NCBI RefSeq assembly: GCF_001953975.1
Contig: NZ_MBEJ01000007.1
Location: 1 to 64,000, forward strand
Direction of reading: 5' to 3'
Source: Mycobacterium sp. NS-7484
Lineage (GTDB): Bacteria; Actinomycetota; Actinomycetes; Mycobacteriales; Mycobacteriaceae
Length of the DNA stretch: 64,000 nt
In this document: piece by piece, positions 38,185 through 47,940 of the stretch
Numbering within the stretch: position 1 is the stretch's first letter
Layout of the letters: each line of letters opens with the position of its first letter
Position numbers and translations under genes: made by a program
Notes under the pieces: generated by a model
Seen by the model: the letters and a program-made list of their open reading frames with translations, nothing else
Databases searched by the model: none
What the model was told of the DNA's origin: nothing

Positions 38185-39345
38185 ATGCCCGAAGCCGTCA
38201 TCGTGTCCGCGTTACGCACACCCATCGGTACGGCCAAGAAGGGCACGCTGCGCGATACGGACGCATATACCCTGGCTGATCACATGGTGCGGGCGGCGTT
38301 GGACACCATCCCGGCCGAATTCACCGACCAGATCGACGACCTGATTCTGGGTGAGGGCCTCTACGGCGGCGGCGTCGTCGCGCGCCATGCCGCCATCACC
38401 GCCGGGCTGACCACAGTGCCCGGCCTGGCCAACAACCGGCACTGCGCCGCCGGGCAGGCCTCCGTGCAGACTGCGGCCGCCGGCATCCGGGCCGGAATGG
38501 ACCGGCTGGTCCTGGCCGGTGGGGTGAACTCGGCGTCCACCTCACCGCGCTTCATGCGAGCCGCGAGCAGCGCCAAGGATGCCGAGTGGGTCAACTGGTT
38601 CCCGCCCACGCACCCGGACCGGCCCGACGCGCCGAACATGGACATGTCGATCACGGTCGGCTGGAACGCAGCGGTCAAGGCCGGCGTGAGCCGTGAGGAG
38701 ATGGACCAGTGGGCGCTGGATTCGCACCGCAAGGCCATCGCGGCGATCGATGAGGGTCGGTTCAAGGAGGAGATCGTCGCGATCGATACGCCACACGGCC
38801 TGTTCGACACCGATGAGCATCCCCGCCGTGACACCACCTTGGAGAAACTGGCCGCGCTCAAGCCGTTGCATCCCGAGATCGAGGGATTCTCGATCACCGC
38901 CGGCAATGCATGCGGTGCCAACGACGCCGCGGCACTGCTGACCATCGCCAGCGACGAGCTCGGCCTACCGGCCCTGGCCACCATCAAATCGTGGGCCTCT
39001 GTCGGTGTCGACCCGGCTTCCACCGGACTGGCACCTGTCGACGCGATCACCAAAGCGCTTGGCCGCGCCGGGCTTTCGCTGACAGACGTCGATCTGTTCG
39101 AGATCAACGAGGCCTTCGCCGCGATGTGTGTGGCCACCGTCAAACTGCTCGACATCAATCCCGAGATCGTCAACGTCAGCGGTAGCGGCTGCTCGCTCGG
39201 CCATCCGGTGGCGGCCACCGGGGCGCGGATGCTGGCCACCATGGTTCACGAGCTGCGCCGGCGCGGTGGCGGTATCGGTGTGGCCGCGATGTGCGCCGGG
39301 GGCGGCATGGGCTCGGCGACGGTCATCGAGGTGCCTTCGCCGTAG
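38185..39345 (+). CDS. Acyl-CoA thiolase (FadA-type)
   Basis: A 386-residue thiolase. The acylated cysteine lies in NNRHCAAGQASV, the histidine in FEINEAFAAM, and the second cysteine in CAGGGMGSATVIE. The glycine loop is GSGCSLGHPVAATGAR. It removes acetyl- or propionyl-CoA from a 3-ketoacyl-CoA. It carries two cysteines near the usual catalytic His loop (SGSGCSLGHP). The adjacent MeaB-type gene starts 11 nt after its stop. Confidence 0.93.
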   Translation: MPEAVIVSALRTPIGTAKKGTLRDTDAYTLADHMVRAALDTIPAEFTDQIDDLILGEGLYGGGVVARHAAITAGLTTVPGLANNRHCAAGQASVQTAAAGIRAGMDRLVLAGGVNSASTSPRFMRAASSAKDAEWVNWFPPTHPDRPDAPNMDMSITVGWNAAVKAGVSREEMDQWALDSHRKAIAAIDEGRFKEEIVAIDTPHGLFDTDEHPRRDTTLEKLAALKPLHPEIEGFSITAGNACGANDAAALLTIASDELGLPALATIKSWASVGVDPASTGLAPVDAITKALGRAGLSLTDVDLFEINEAFAAMCVATVKLLDINPEIVNVSGSGCSLGHPVAATGARMLATMVHELRRRGGGIGVAAMCAGGGMGSATVIEVPSP

Positions 39346-39356
39346 TGTCGACCGTA

Positions 39357-40226
39357 ATGACGAATCACAACATCGACGAGCTCATCACCGCCGCCCGCGG
39401 CGGATCCCAACGCGCCGTCGGGCGGTTGCTGAGCCTGGTCGAAAGCGACCGCCGCGACGAGGTTCTCGCGGTTCTGGGACCGGCCTCCCCGCGCGTCATC
39501 GGCATCACCGGACCACCCGGTGCCGGCAAGTCGACGACGGTCGGGGCGCTCGTCGGGGCCTATCGCGAGCGCGGTCTGCGGGTCGCTGTGCTCGCGGTGG
39601 ATCCGTCCTCGCCGTACAGCGGCGGCGCCCTGCTGGGCGATCGGATCCGGATGGCCGCCCATATCAACGATCCCGACGTACTCATCCGGTCGGTGGCCAC
39701 TCGCGGGCATCTCGGTGGCCTGGCCGCCGCCGTGCCCGCGGCGATCCGGCTGTTGGCCGCACTGGCCTATGACCTGATCGTGCTGGAGAGCGTCGGGGTG
39801 GGGCAGTCGGAGATCGAGATCGCGGCGATCGCCGACCCGACGGTGGTGATCCTCAACCCCGGTGCCGGAGATGCCGTGCAGGCAGCCAAGGCGGGTCTGC
39901 TGGAGGTTGCCGACCTGGTGGTGGTCAACAAGGCCGACCGGGACGGCGCCGATCAGACGGTTCGGGACCTGCGGACCGAAGCGAGCGTCCCGGTGCTCAA
40001 ACTCGTTGCGGCACAAGGAGAGGGTCTGGCCGAACTGGTCGAGGCCATCGACGCGCATCATCGCACCGACACCGGGCAACGGCGCACCGCCCGGGCCCGC
40101 ACCCAGATCTTGTCCCTGGCACAGACCTTGTTGCGCAACCACGCTGAGCTGGACCGGTTGGCCGCGGCCGTGGCCGACGGCACCACCGATCCGTACACCG
40201 CTGCCGAGCAGTTGTTCGCCGACTGA
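39357..40226 (+). CDS. meaB: MeaB-type G-protein chaperone of the cobalamin mutase
   Basis: A 289-residue SIMIBI-class GTPase. GPPGAGKST (P-loop), DPSSPYSGGALLGDRIRM (switch segment unique to MeaB/ArgK), ESVGVGQSE and NKAD (guanine specificity). MeaB proteins gate adenosylcobalamin loading and protect B12 mutases from inactivation. Having a dedicated copy here, 10 kb from the stand-alone mutase and in the same operator-marked block, indicates it serves this mutase rather than the housekeeping methylmalonyl-CoA mutase. Confidence 0.93.
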   Translation: MTNHNIDELITAARGGSQRAVGRLLSLVESDRRDEVLAVLGPASPRVIGITGPPGAGKSTTVGALVGAYRERGLRVAVLAVDPSSPYSGGALLGDRIRMAAHINDPDVLIRSVATRGHLGGLAAAVPAAIRLLAALAYDLIVLESVGVGQSEIEIAAIADPTVVILNPGAGDAVQAAKAGLLEVADLVVVNKADRDGADQTVRDLRTEASVPVLKLVAAQGEGLAELVEAIDAHHRTDTGQRRTARARTQILSLAQTLLRNHAELDRLAAAVADGTTDPYTAAEQLFAD

Positions 40227-40234
40227 CCGGCGGC

Positions 40235-41848
40235 TCAGCTGACCGACTTGCCCGTCGCCGCCGTATATCCGCTGCGGTAACCGAACACCATCGCCGGGCC
40301 CAGGGTGCCACCGGCGCCGCCGTAGGCCTTGCCGGTCACCCCGCCCATGGCGTTGCCCGCGGCGAACAGGCCCGGTATCGAGTCGCCGTTGACGTGCAGG
40401 ACGCGGCCATCCCGGTCGGTCCGTGGTCCGCCCTTGGTGCCCATGGCACCGATCTTGACCGGCACCGCGTAGTACGGCGCGGTGTCCAGCGGTCCGAGTG
40501 TCTGGCCGGCCGGGGTGGCGGCCGAATTGTCGCCCCAGTAGCCGTCGTACGCACTGGATCCACGACCGAAGTCGGGGTCCACTTCGCGCGAGACGTTGTC
40601 GTTCCAACGGCGCAGCGTCTCGGCCAGGCCCTCGGAGTCGATGCCGGTCTTGGTGCCGAGTTCGGCGAGTGAGGCCGATTCGCAGAACCAGTCCGGCACG
40701 GTGCCACCCGGTTCCACGCCGAGGAAGCCGTAGCGCTGCAGGTGCAGCGAGTCGAACACGATCCAGGCCGGGTCGTTAGCGTAGCCCAGCTTGGGGTCGA
40801 GGTACTGGAAGGCCCCGGCCATGGAGTTGTACTCGCCCGCCTCGTTGAGGAACCTCTTCCCGGCCCGGTTGACGATGACGCTGCGGGGCCGGGTGCGTTC
40901 CAGCCGCACGCTGCGGCTGCGCGGATGCCCGTCGATGGTGTCGCCGGGGATCTGCACGATCGGCACCCACCACGCCTCGCCCATGTTCGCCAGGTCGGCC
41001 CCGTGGGCCATGGCCATCCGCAGTCCGTCACCGGTGTTGTTCGGCGGGGACACCGCGCCACGCATCGGGCCGCGCAGGTAGGTCTCGACCAGTGTGGCGT
41101 CCCACTCGAAGCCGCCGGTGGCCAGCACGACGCCGCTACGGGCGCGGACCCGCACGTCGGCTCCGTCGACACGCAGGCGCACCCCGGCGATTCCCGCGGC
41201 GTCACCGATCAGCTCGACCGCGCGGGTTTCGGTGACCGGTTGCACACCGCGCTCGAGCAGGCCGCGTAGCAGGCCGGCGATCAGTGCGGTGCCGGCCACG
41301 CAGAGGTCGGCGTCGGGATCGTCGTAGACGGCGTGGATGCGGGCCCGGGTCTCCGCGTCGATGCCGACGTTGCTGAAATCGGCTGGGAAGGAGGTGATCC
41401 GGTCTTTCCAGTCGCCGAGTTTGGCCCTGTCCACCGGGCCCGCACTCAGCGAGCGGCCACCCCCGGGGCGCCCACCGGGCAGTTCGGGTTTGTAGTCGGG
41501 AAAGCCCTCGGCGACCGCGAAGCGCAGCTCACTGTGTTCCTCGACGAAGTCGAGCATTGGCGCACCGGTTCGCACGAAGGTGTCCACCAGGTCGGCATCC
41601 AGGTAGCCGAGTGATTGGGCCTGCAGATACTCGATTGCGTCGGAGACCGGCAGCGGCCCGTCGGCGCTGCGGTCGTGGGCCGGAATCCACACGATGCCGC
41701 CGGAGACCGCGGTGGTGCCGCCGACCGTGGGTGCCTTCTCGTAGATCGCCACAGAGGCGCCGTTGACCGAGGCGGTCAACGCCGCGGTGAGACCGGCCCC
41801 GCCGCTGCCCAGCACCACGACGTCGACCTCGTCGTCCCAATCGCTCAT
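40235..41848 (-). CDS. FAD-dependent dehydrogenase of the KstD/fumarate-reductase type
   Basis: A 537-residue flavoprotein. FAD motif VVLGSGGAGLTAALTA, IYEKAPTVGGTTAVSGGIVW, and the C-terminal FAD loop LFAAGNAMGGVTGKAYGGAGG. FPDYKPELPGG corresponds to the segment with the first active-site tyrosine of 3-ketosteroid delta1-dehydrogenases. It probably introduces a double bond beside a ring ketone. ATG at 41848. It lies 14 bp downstream of the IclR gene on the same strand and ends 8 bp from the convergent meaB stop. Confidence 0.87.
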   Translation of the reverse strand: MSDWDDEVDVVVLGSGGAGLTAALTASVNGASVAIYEKAPTVGGTTAVSGGIVWIPAHDRSADGPLPVSDAIEYLQAQSLGYLDADLVDTFVRTGAPMLDFVEEHSELRFAVAEGFPDYKPELPGGRPGGGRSLSAGPVDRAKLGDWKDRITSFPADFSNVGIDAETRARIHAVYDDPDADLCVAGTALIAGLLRGLLERGVQPVTETRAVELIGDAAGIAGVRLRVDGADVRVRARSGVVLATGGFEWDATLVETYLRGPMRGAVSPPNNTGDGLRMAMAHGADLANMGEAWWVPIVQIPGDTIDGHPRSRSVRLERTRPRSVIVNRAGKRFLNEAGEYNSMAGAFQYLDPKLGYANDPAWIVFDSLHLQRYGFLGVEPGGTVPDWFCESASLAELGTKTGIDSEGLAETLRRWNDNVSREVDPDFGRGSSAYDGYWGDNSAATPAGQTLGPLDTAPYYAVPVKIGAMGTKGGPRTDRDGRVLHVNGDSIPGLFAAGNAMGGVTGKAYGGAGGTLGPAMVFGYRSGYTAATGKSVS

Positions 41849-41862
41849 TGGTTCAAGCCCTT

Positions 41863-42588
41863 TCAGTACAGGATCCCCGATAGTTCTTTTGCTGCCCGCA
41901 CCACCGCGTCCTTGCCGCTGCGTACGACGTCTTCGCGGTGGGAGATGAGGTTGATGCACGTGGGTGGCGACGGCGGACGCCGCCGCACCGGCACCGCCAG
42001 GCCGTACGTGTTCGGCTCGATCTCGCCGTGGGTGATCACCCAGCCTTGCTCACGGGTCTGATGGACCAGTTCGCGTTCGCCTGGACGTGGCGGCATGCTC
42101 GCCAGCAACGCCACGCCGGCCGCACCGCGATCGAGCGGGTGGCGGCTGCCCTCGTGGAAGGACAGTTGGTAGAACACCTGGGTCGGGACGATGACCGCGA
42201 CGGCCACCTGTTGATCACCCTCGGCCACCAGGAGTGACACCGTGCTGCCCAGTTCGTCGGCGAGGGCGCGCAGAGTCGGCACACTGAGGGCGCGCATGTT
42301 GTTGTCGAAGGACGAACCGAGCGCCGCCAACCCGGCGCCCGGGCGGTAGCGCCCGTCCTCACCCTTTGTCACGTAACGGAATTGGCTCAGTGTGGCCAAC
42401 AACCGGTACGCGATCGTGCGATGGGCCCCGACGTGGTCGGCGACCTGTTGAACGGTCAGCCCGGTCGGCGCCGCGGCGATGGCCGCGAGCGCGCTCAGAC
42501 CCCGCGCCAGCGTCTGTGAACCCGGTGCCCCGGTCGGGGTGCCGTCGGTCTTCGACGGGTCCTGCGGCTGGCTTGCCTTGGCCGGCAT
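41863..42588 (-). CDS. IclR-family transcriptional regulator, candidate master regulator of the cluster
   Basis: A 241-residue regulator. The winged HTH (LTVQQVADHVGAHRTIAYRL) and effector domain (SVPTLRALADELGSTVSLLV...PLDRGAAGVALLASM) match IclR. E. coli MhpR, which activates mhp genes for 3-phenylpropionate catabolism, is also IclR type. This gene is divergent from an mhpC-like hydrolase. AAGGAGG precedes the ATG. The shared 130-bp promoter contains GAGAACTTCATTCTC, one copy of the recurring palindrome. Autoregulation plus control of distant copies is the simplest model. Confidence 0.87.
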   Translation of the reverse strand: MPAKASQPQDPSKTDGTPTGAPGSQTLARGLSALAAIAAAPTGLTVQQVADHVGAHRTIAYRLLATLSQFRYVTKGEDGRYRPGAGLAALGSSFDNNMRALSVPTLRALADELGSTVSLLVAEGDQQVAVAVIVPTQVFYQLSFHEGSRHPLDRGAAGVALLASMPPRPGERELVHQTREQGWVITHGEIEPNTYGLAVPVRRRPPSPPTCINLISHREDVVRSGKDAVVRAAKELSGILY

Positions 42589-42682
42589 CGCGCCCCTCCT
42601 TGACAGATAGAACCGCGAGAGTGATGCTCTGATAATAATGCACGTTGATGTGCGCTATATGAGCAAAGTGCTTACAAATTCG

Positions 42683-42697
42683 GAGAACTTCATTCTC
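42683..42697. promoter_or_regulatory. 15-bp palindromic operator (one mismatch)
   Basis: GAGAACTTCATTCTC between the IclR gene and the divergent mhpC-like gene; flanking G/C extends the dyad to 17 bp. It lies 22 bp before the hydrolase ATG. A poorer relative (GAGAGTGATGCTCTG) is at 42617-42631. Confidence 0.72.
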
Positions 42698-42718
42698 CCT
42701 ACCTCCGGAGAGGGCATC

Positions 42719-43630
42719 ATGACGAGCACTGCCGCCGGGCCGGCATCCGGTTCCGTTTCGGCCACCGAGCACGAGAGCGTCTGGAGCGATCTGCAGGGCG
42801 TGGCGTTCTCGCAGGGTTACCTCGATGTGGGCGGGGTTCGCACTCGTTATCTGCACGCTGGTGACCCGAAATCGCCTGTGCTGGTTCTGCTGCACGGGTC
42901 GGGCGGTCATGCCGAGGCCTACGTGCGCAACCTGGAGTCCCACGCCGAGCACTTCTCGACATGGTCGATCGACATGCTCGGGCACGGTTACACCGACAAG
43001 CCCGGCCACCCGCTGGAGGTAGCGCACTACGTCGATCACCTGATCGGATTTCTCGACACGATCGGTGCGGAGCGCGCCCACATCTCGGGTGAGTCCCTGG
43101 GTGGCTGGGTGGCCGCGCGGGCTGCTGCCGATCACCCCGATCGCGTCGAGAGGTTGGTGCTCAACACCGCCGGCGGCTCACAGGCCGACCCCGAGGTGAT
43201 GAAGCGGATCATCACGCTATCGATGGCGGCTGCGGAGAACCCGACGTGGGAAACCGTGCAGGCCCGCATCAAGTGGTTGATGGCCGACAAGACAAAGGAT
43301 TACGACGACATCGTGGCCAGCCGGCAGGCCGTGTACCGTCAGCCCGGCTTCGTCGCCGCGATGAGCGACATCATGGCCCTGCAGGACCCGGAGATCCGGG
43401 CCCGGAACCTGCTGGGGGAGAAGGAATACGGCTCGATCACCGCGCCCACCCTGGTCTTGTGGACCAGTGACGATCCGACCGCCGACGTCAGCGAGGGCCG
43501 GCGCATCGCCTCGATGATCCCCGGCGCGCGGTTCGAGGTGATGCCCGACTGCGGACACTGGCCACAGTACGAGGATCCCGAGACGTTCAACCGGCTGCAT
43601 CTGGACTTCCTGCTGGGGCGCGTCTCGTGA
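42719..43630 (+). CDS. Alpha/beta hydrolase, MhpC-like C-C bond hydrolase
   Basis: A 303-residue hydrolase. Oxyanion motif [12 protein letters not shown], nucleophile elbow GESLGGW, acid in [13 protein letters not shown] and histidine in [12 protein letters not shown], the same order as MhpC/BphD meta-cleavage-product hydrolases. About 30 extra residues precede the core compared with MhpC. The ATG at 42719 follows CGGAGAGGG. The stop overlaps the MhpA-like start (GTGA), and an MhpB-like dioxygenase follows, so it probably hydrolyses the dioxygenase product. Confidence 0.87.
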   Translation: MTSTAAGPASGSVSATEHESVWSDLQGVAFSQGYLDVGGVRTRYLHAGDPKSPVLVLLHGSGGHAEAYVRNLESHAEHFSTWSIDMLGHGYTDKPGHPLEVAHYVDHLIGFLDTIGAERAHISGESLGGWVAARAAADHPDRVERLVLNTAGGSQADPEVMKRIITLSMAAAENPTWETVQARIKWLMADKTKDYDDIVASRQAVYRQPGFVAAMSDIMALQDPEIRARNLLGEKEYGSITAPTLVLWTSDDPTADVSEGRRIASMIPGARFEVMPDCGHWPQYEDPETFNRLHLDFLLGRVS

Positions 43631-45300
43631 CCGACCAACAGGTCGACGTCGTCATCGTCGGGGCCGGGCCGGTAGGTCTGACCCTGGCGAACATCCTTGG
43701 TATCAAGGGTGTTCGGACCCTGGTCGTGGAGGAACGTGACACCCTCATCGACTATCCGCGCGGCGTCGGACTGGACGACGAATCGCTGCGTACCTTCCAG
43801 TCCATCGGACTGGTGGAGGCGATCCTGCCGCACACCGTGCCCAACCAGATCTTGCGCTTCTATGACGGCAATCGTCGGCTGCTGGCCGAGATGGCGCCTC
43901 CGGACGCGCGATTCGGCTGGCCCAAACGCAACGGGTTCGTCCAACCGCTGGTCGACGCGCAACTGCTGGCCGGGCTGGACCGGTTCGAGCACGTGCAGGT
44001 GGCCTGGGGACGCCGGATGGAGTCGGCCGCCGAGTCGGCCGACGGGGTCACCGTCGCGTTCGGTCCGGATGTGCCTGCGGTACAGGCGCAGTACGTCATC
44101 GGGTGCGACGGCGGGCGCAGTGCCACGCGCCGCCTCATGGGGGTGTCGTTCGACGGCACCACGTCGGCCACCCGCTGGGTGGTCGTCGATCTGGCCAACG
44201 ATCCGCTCGGACATCCCAACAGCGAGGTCGGCGCCGACCCGGACCGGCCGTATGCCTCGATCTCCATCGCGCACGGCATCCGGAGATTCGAGTTCATGAT
44301 CCACGCCGACGAAACCGACGAGCAGGCCGAGGATCCCGAGTTCGTCGCCCGCCTGCTGGCACCGTTCGTGCCGCATCCGGACAAGGTGGACGTCATCCGG
44401 CGCCGGGTCTACACCCACCATTCGCGGATTGCCGGCAACTTCCGCAAGGGCCGATTCCTGCTGGCCGGGGACGCCGCGCATCTCATGCCGGTGTGGCAGG
44501 GGCAGGGATACAACAGCGGGATCCGGGATGCAGCCAATCTCGGCTGGAAGCTGGCCGCTGTGATCAACGGCCAGGCCGGGGACGCCCTGCTCGACAGTTA
44601 CGACACCGAGCGGCGCAAGCACGCCCGGGCGATGATCGATCTGTCCACTCTCGTCGGTCGGGTCATCTCGCCGACCAACCGCAAGGTCGCGGTGTTGCGG
44701 GACAAGCTGATTCGCAGTGCCTCGGTGGTGCCGGCGCTCAAGCGGTATGTGCTGGAGATGCGGTTCAAGCCCATGCCGCGTTACGACCAGGGCGCGGTCT
44801 ACCACCCCAAGCCGCCGACGGCGGACTCACCCGCCGGCACGTTGTTCATCCAGCCGCGGGTGGACACCCGCGAGCAGTCCAACGTGCTGCTCGACGACGT
44901 GATCGGGCTGAACTTCGCCGTGCTGTGCTGGAACAACAACCCCCGCGCGCTTCTCGGCGAGGAGGCCTTCGGGCGGTGGAAAGCGTTGGGCGCGAAGTTC
45001 ATCGCCGCCCGACCGCAGACCCAGCTGTTCTGGACCGGACACGACCCCGACGACGATGACGTGGTCATCGTGGGGGACCGTGCCGGAGCACTCAAATCCT
45101 GGTTCGACGGGCACACCGAATCGGTCCTGGTGCTGCGGCCGGACCGGTGCATCGCCGGGGCCGACATCGCTCAGCGCGCCCCCGAACTCAGTACCGCCCT
45201 GTTCGAGGTTCTGCACGTGGAGGGAGGAGTGAACGGTGCCAGTAGCCCTGTGCTGTATGTCCCACAGCCCACTGCTGAATCTTCCGGGACCGTCAGCTGA
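43627..45300 (+). CDS. mhpA: 3-(3-hydroxyphenyl)propionate hydroxylase-like flavin monooxygenase
   Basis: A 557-residue class A FAD monooxygenase, close in length (E. coli MhpA is 554) and sequence feel to Mhp[19 protein letters not shown] (FAD), [53 protein letters not shown] and [16 protein letters not shown]. The C-terminal thioredoxin-like domain is present. It would ortho-hydroxylate a phenolic acid to a catechol. The true substrate may be a larger phenol than in E. coli. The next gene overlaps its end by 65 nt. Confidence 0.87.
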   Translation: MTDQQVDVVIVGAGPVGLTLANILGIKGVRTLVVEERDTLIDYPRGVGLDDESLRTFQSIGLVEAILPHTVPNQILRFYDGNRRLLAEMAPPDARFGWPKRNGFVQPLVDAQLLAGLDRFEHVQVAWGRRMESAAESADGVTVAFGPDVPAVQAQYVIGCDGGRSATRRLMGVSFDGTTSATRWVVVDLANDPLGHPNSEVGADPDRPYASISIAHGIRRFEFMIHADETDEQAEDPEFVARLLAPFVPHPDKVDVIRRRVYTHHSRIAGNFRKGRFLLAGDAAHLMPVWQGQGYNSGIRDAANLGWKLAAVINGQAGDALLDSYDTERRKHARAMIDLSTLVGRVISPTNRKVAVLRDKLIRSASVVPALKRYVLEMRFKPMPRYDQGAVYHPKPPTADSPAGTLFIQPRVDTREQSNVLLDDVIGLNFAVLCWNNNPRALLGEEAFGRWKALGAKFIAARPQTQLFWTGHDPDDDDVVIVGDRAGALKSWFDGHTESVLVLRPDRCIAGADIAQRAPELSTALFEVLHVEGGVNGASSPVLYVPQPTAESSGTVS

Positions 45301-46180
45301 CCTCCTCGGTGAGATCAGAGCTGCGGTCGCCGATGCTCGTGAATTCGTGGCGGAGTACGACCCGGAGCTGGTGGTCACCTTTTCCCCCGACCACTACAAC
45401 GGGTTCTTCTACCGGCTGATGCCGCCGTTCTGCATCGGCACCGCCGCGGCCGGGGTGGGCGATTACGGGACGCACGAAGGTGCGCTCGACGTCGCCGGCG
45501 ACATCGCCCAGCAGTGTGCCGAGGCAGTGTGGGAGCAGGGCGTCGACATCGCGATCTCGACGAGCATGGACGTCGACCACGGCACCGTGCAGCCCTTGCA
45601 GGAACTGTTCGGTGCGGCGACCGCGCGCCCGATCGTGCCGATCTTCATCAACTCGGTCGCCACGCCGCTCGGTCCGCTGTCGCGATCCCGTGCGCTCGGC
45701 GCCGCCGTCGGTGCTTATCTGGCCACCCTCGACAAGCGGGTACTGGTGCTGGGTTCCGGTGGACTCTCGCATGATCCGCCGGTGCCGACGCTGGCCACCG
45801 CGCCGCCGGCCGCGCTGGACCGGATCGTGCACGGTGTCCCGATGACCACCGAGCAACGGATGGCCCGCCAAACCGCCGTGAGCCAGGCCGCTCATGATTT
45901 CGCCCGCGGCGACAGCGCGCTGCGGCCGCTGAACCCCGAATGGGACCACGGCCTGCTGGAGATCTTCGACGAGGGCCGACTGACCGACCTGGACGGCTGG
46001 TCCAACAGCTTCATCGCCACCGAAGGGGGCAATTCGGCACACGAAATCCGGACCTGGGTAGCCGCTTTCGCGGCGTTGGCAGCCAACGGGCCGTACCGGA
46101 CCGGGAACCACTTCTACCGGGCGGCACCGGAATTGATCGCAGGATTCGCAATCAGGACGGCGGTGGGAATCGCAGTATGA
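45236..46180 (+). CDS. mhpB: 2,3-dihydroxyphenylpropionate 1,2-dioxygenase-like extradiol dioxygenase
   Basis: A 314-residue LigB-superfamily (type III extradiol) enzyme, the same length as E. coli MhpB and alignable throughout. N-terminal [10 protein letters not shown] (iron-ligand His region), [11 protein letters not shown], the catalytic His pair in [10 protein letters not shown] and [12 protein letters not shown], and [15 protein letters not shown] near the end. It opens a catechol ring meta to the hydroxyls using Fe(II). The GTG start has GGAGGAG upstream inside mhpA. Ring cleavage followed by the MhpC-like hydrolase gives a dicarboxylic acid and a dienoate. Confidence 0.92.
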   Translation: MPVALCCMSHSPLLNLPGPSADLLGEIRAAVADAREFVAEYDPELVVTFSPDHYNGFFYRLMPPFCIGTAAAGVGDYGTHEGALDVAGDIAQQCAEAVWEQGVDIAISTSMDVDHGTVQPLQELFGAATARPIVPIFINSVATPLGPLSRSRALGAAVGAYLATLDKRVLVLGSGGLSHDPPVPTLATAPPAALDRIVHGVPMTTEQRMARQTAVSQAAHDFARGDSALRPLNPEWDHGLLEIFDEGRLTDLDGWSNSFIATEGGNSAHEIRTWVAAFAALAANGPYRTGNHFYRAAPELIAGFAIRTAVGIAV

Positions 46181-47940
46181 CCTCAGACACCATGACATTT
46201 GACAAGACAGTCGACGTGCTCGTCGTCGGCTCCGGGGGCGGCGGCATGACGGCGGCGCTGACCGCCGACGCGGCCGGCCTCGACACGCTCGTCGTCGAAA
46301 AGTCCTCTTACTTCGGAGGGTCCACCGCCCTGTCGGGAGGTGGGATCTGGGTACCCGGGGCCCCGTCACAGCGCCGAGCCGGCTACGTGCCCTCCCCGGA
46401 TGGGGTGTTCGACTACCTCAAGCAGATCACCGAGGGCACTGTCAGCGACGCCCGTCTGCGCAAGTATGTCGAGGCCGCGCCGGAGATGATGGACTTTCTC
46501 GAGCGCAACAGCGACTGGTTCGAGTTCGTCTGGAAGCCCGGCTATGCCGACTACTACCCCGAACTGCCTGGCGGCTCCCCACAGGGCAGCACCATCAACG
46601 TCCCGGCCATCGACCTGCGCAAGCTCGGCGAGCACGAACAGGAACTGCTCGCGCCCCTGGCGTTGGCACCCAAGGGAATCTGGTTCGCCCCCAAGGATCT
46701 TCGGCTCTTCTACCAGATCCGGCAGAACTGGCGCGGCAAGGCGGTACTGCTCAAACTGATCTGGCGGATGGTGAGGGCCCGGGTGTTCGGCGACCGGATG
46801 GCGGCCATCGGCCAGTCCCTGGCCGCCCGGATGCGCTTGGCACTCAAACAACATGACATCCCGCTGTGGCTGGACGCCCCGATGACCTCCTTGATCACCG
46901 ACTCCGACGGCGCGGTGGTGGGCGCAGTCGTCGAAAAAGACGGGCGCCCGGTCAAAATCCGGGCCACTGGCGGAGTCATCTTGGCCTCTGGTGGCTTCGA
47001 CCATGACATGGCCTGGCGCAAGGAGCACCTGCCGGTGCTGGACAAGGACTGGAGTTTCGGCAACCCGGCGGCCACCGGTGACGGTATCCGGGCCGGCGAA
47101 AAGGTGGGCGGCGCCACCGATTTGCTCGACGAGGCGTGGTGGTTCCCGGCCATCTGCTGGCCCGACGGCCGGCTGCAGTTCATGCTCAACGAGCGCATGA
47201 TGCCGTCGCAGTTCGTGGTCAACGGGGACGGTAAGCGGTTCATCAACGAGGCCGCGCCGTACATGGATTTCGCTCACGCCATGATCAAGGGACAGCAATC
47301 GGGCACCACCCACATCCCGTGCTGGTTGATCACCGACATCGACTCGTTCCACCGGTATGTGGTGGCCGGTCACCTGCCCATCCCCAAGATTCCGTTCGCG
47401 CCGGTTCCCACCGGCCGCAAGGTGCCTGCAGCCTGGCTGGATTCCGGCGTCGTGGTCGAGGCGCACAGCTGGGATGAGCTGGCCGGCAAGATCGGCGTGC
47501 CCGCGCAGAATCTGCGGTCCACCGCCGAGCGGTTCAACCAGTTGGCGCACACCGGGCACGACGACGACTTCAACCGCGGCGACAGCGCCTACGACAACTA
47601 TTACGGCGACCCGACTTTGCCGAATCCCAACCTGCGTCCACTCGGCAAGCCGCCGTACTACGCCTTTCAGATCATTCTCGGCGACCTCGGGACATCGGGT
47701 GGCCTACGCACCGACGAGCAGGCGCGGGTGCTGCGCGCCGACGAGACCGTGATCAGCGGCTTGTACGCGGTGGGCAACGTCTCGGCGGCGGTGATGGGCC
47801 GCAGCTACGCCGGTGCGGGGGCGACGATAGGCCCGGCCATGACATTCGGGTACGTCGCCGCCAGACACATCGCCGGCCAGACCGCCGCCAACCAACACGT
47901 CCAGGACACCGTCAGCAATCCCTCAGGAGGAAACCGATGA
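46177..47940 (+). CDS. 3-ketosteroid delta1-dehydrogenase-family flavoprotein
   Basis: A 587-residue FAD enzyme. [54 protein letters not shown] (first active-site Tyr region), [20 protein letters not shown] and [20 protein letters not shown] with the Tyr and Gly that polarise the 3-keto group in KstD. The family dehydrogenates a ring next to a ketone. ATG overlaps the mhpB stop (ATGA). With the second KstD-like gene at 40.2 kb, it suggests an alicyclic or polycyclic substrate being aromatised before MhpA/MhpB act. Confidence 0.88.
   Translation: MTSDTMTFDKTVDVLVVGSGGGGMTAALTADAAGLDTLVVEKSSYFGGSTALSGGGIWVPGAPSQRRAGYVPSPDGVFDYLKQITEGTVSDARLRKYVEAAPEMMDFLERNSDWFEFVWKPGYADYYPELPGGSPQGSTINVPAIDLRKLGEHEQELLAPLALAPKGIWFAPKDLRLFYQIRQNWRGKAVLLKLIWRMVRARVFGDRMAAIGQSLAARMRLALKQHDIPLWLDAPMTSLITDSDGAVVGAVVEKDGRPVKIRATGGVILASGGFDHDMAWRKEHLPVLDKDWSFGNPAATGDGIRAGEKVGGATDLLDEAWWFPAICWPDGRLQFMLNERMMPSQFVVNGDGKRFINEAAPYMDFAHAMIKGQQSGTTHIPCWLITDIDSFHRYVVAGHLPIPKIPFAPVPTGRKVPAAWLDSGVVVEAHSWDELAGKIGVPAQNLRSTAERFNQLAHTGHDDDFNRGDSAYDNYYGDPTLPNPNLRPLGKPPYYAFQIILGDLGTSGGLRTDEQARVLRADETVISGLYAVGNVSAAVMGRSYAGAGATIGPAMTFGYVAARHIAGQTAANQHVQDTVSNPSGGNR

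Noticed and set aside
42617..42631. Second copy of the cluster operator (GAGAGTGATGCTCTG)
   Set aside because: Only one half-site is close; too degenerate to claim as a separate site, though it could assist binding.
43339..44805. 488-codon minus-strand frame opposite mhpA
   Set aside because: Shadow ORF; the composition is that of the reverse strand of a well-supported gene.
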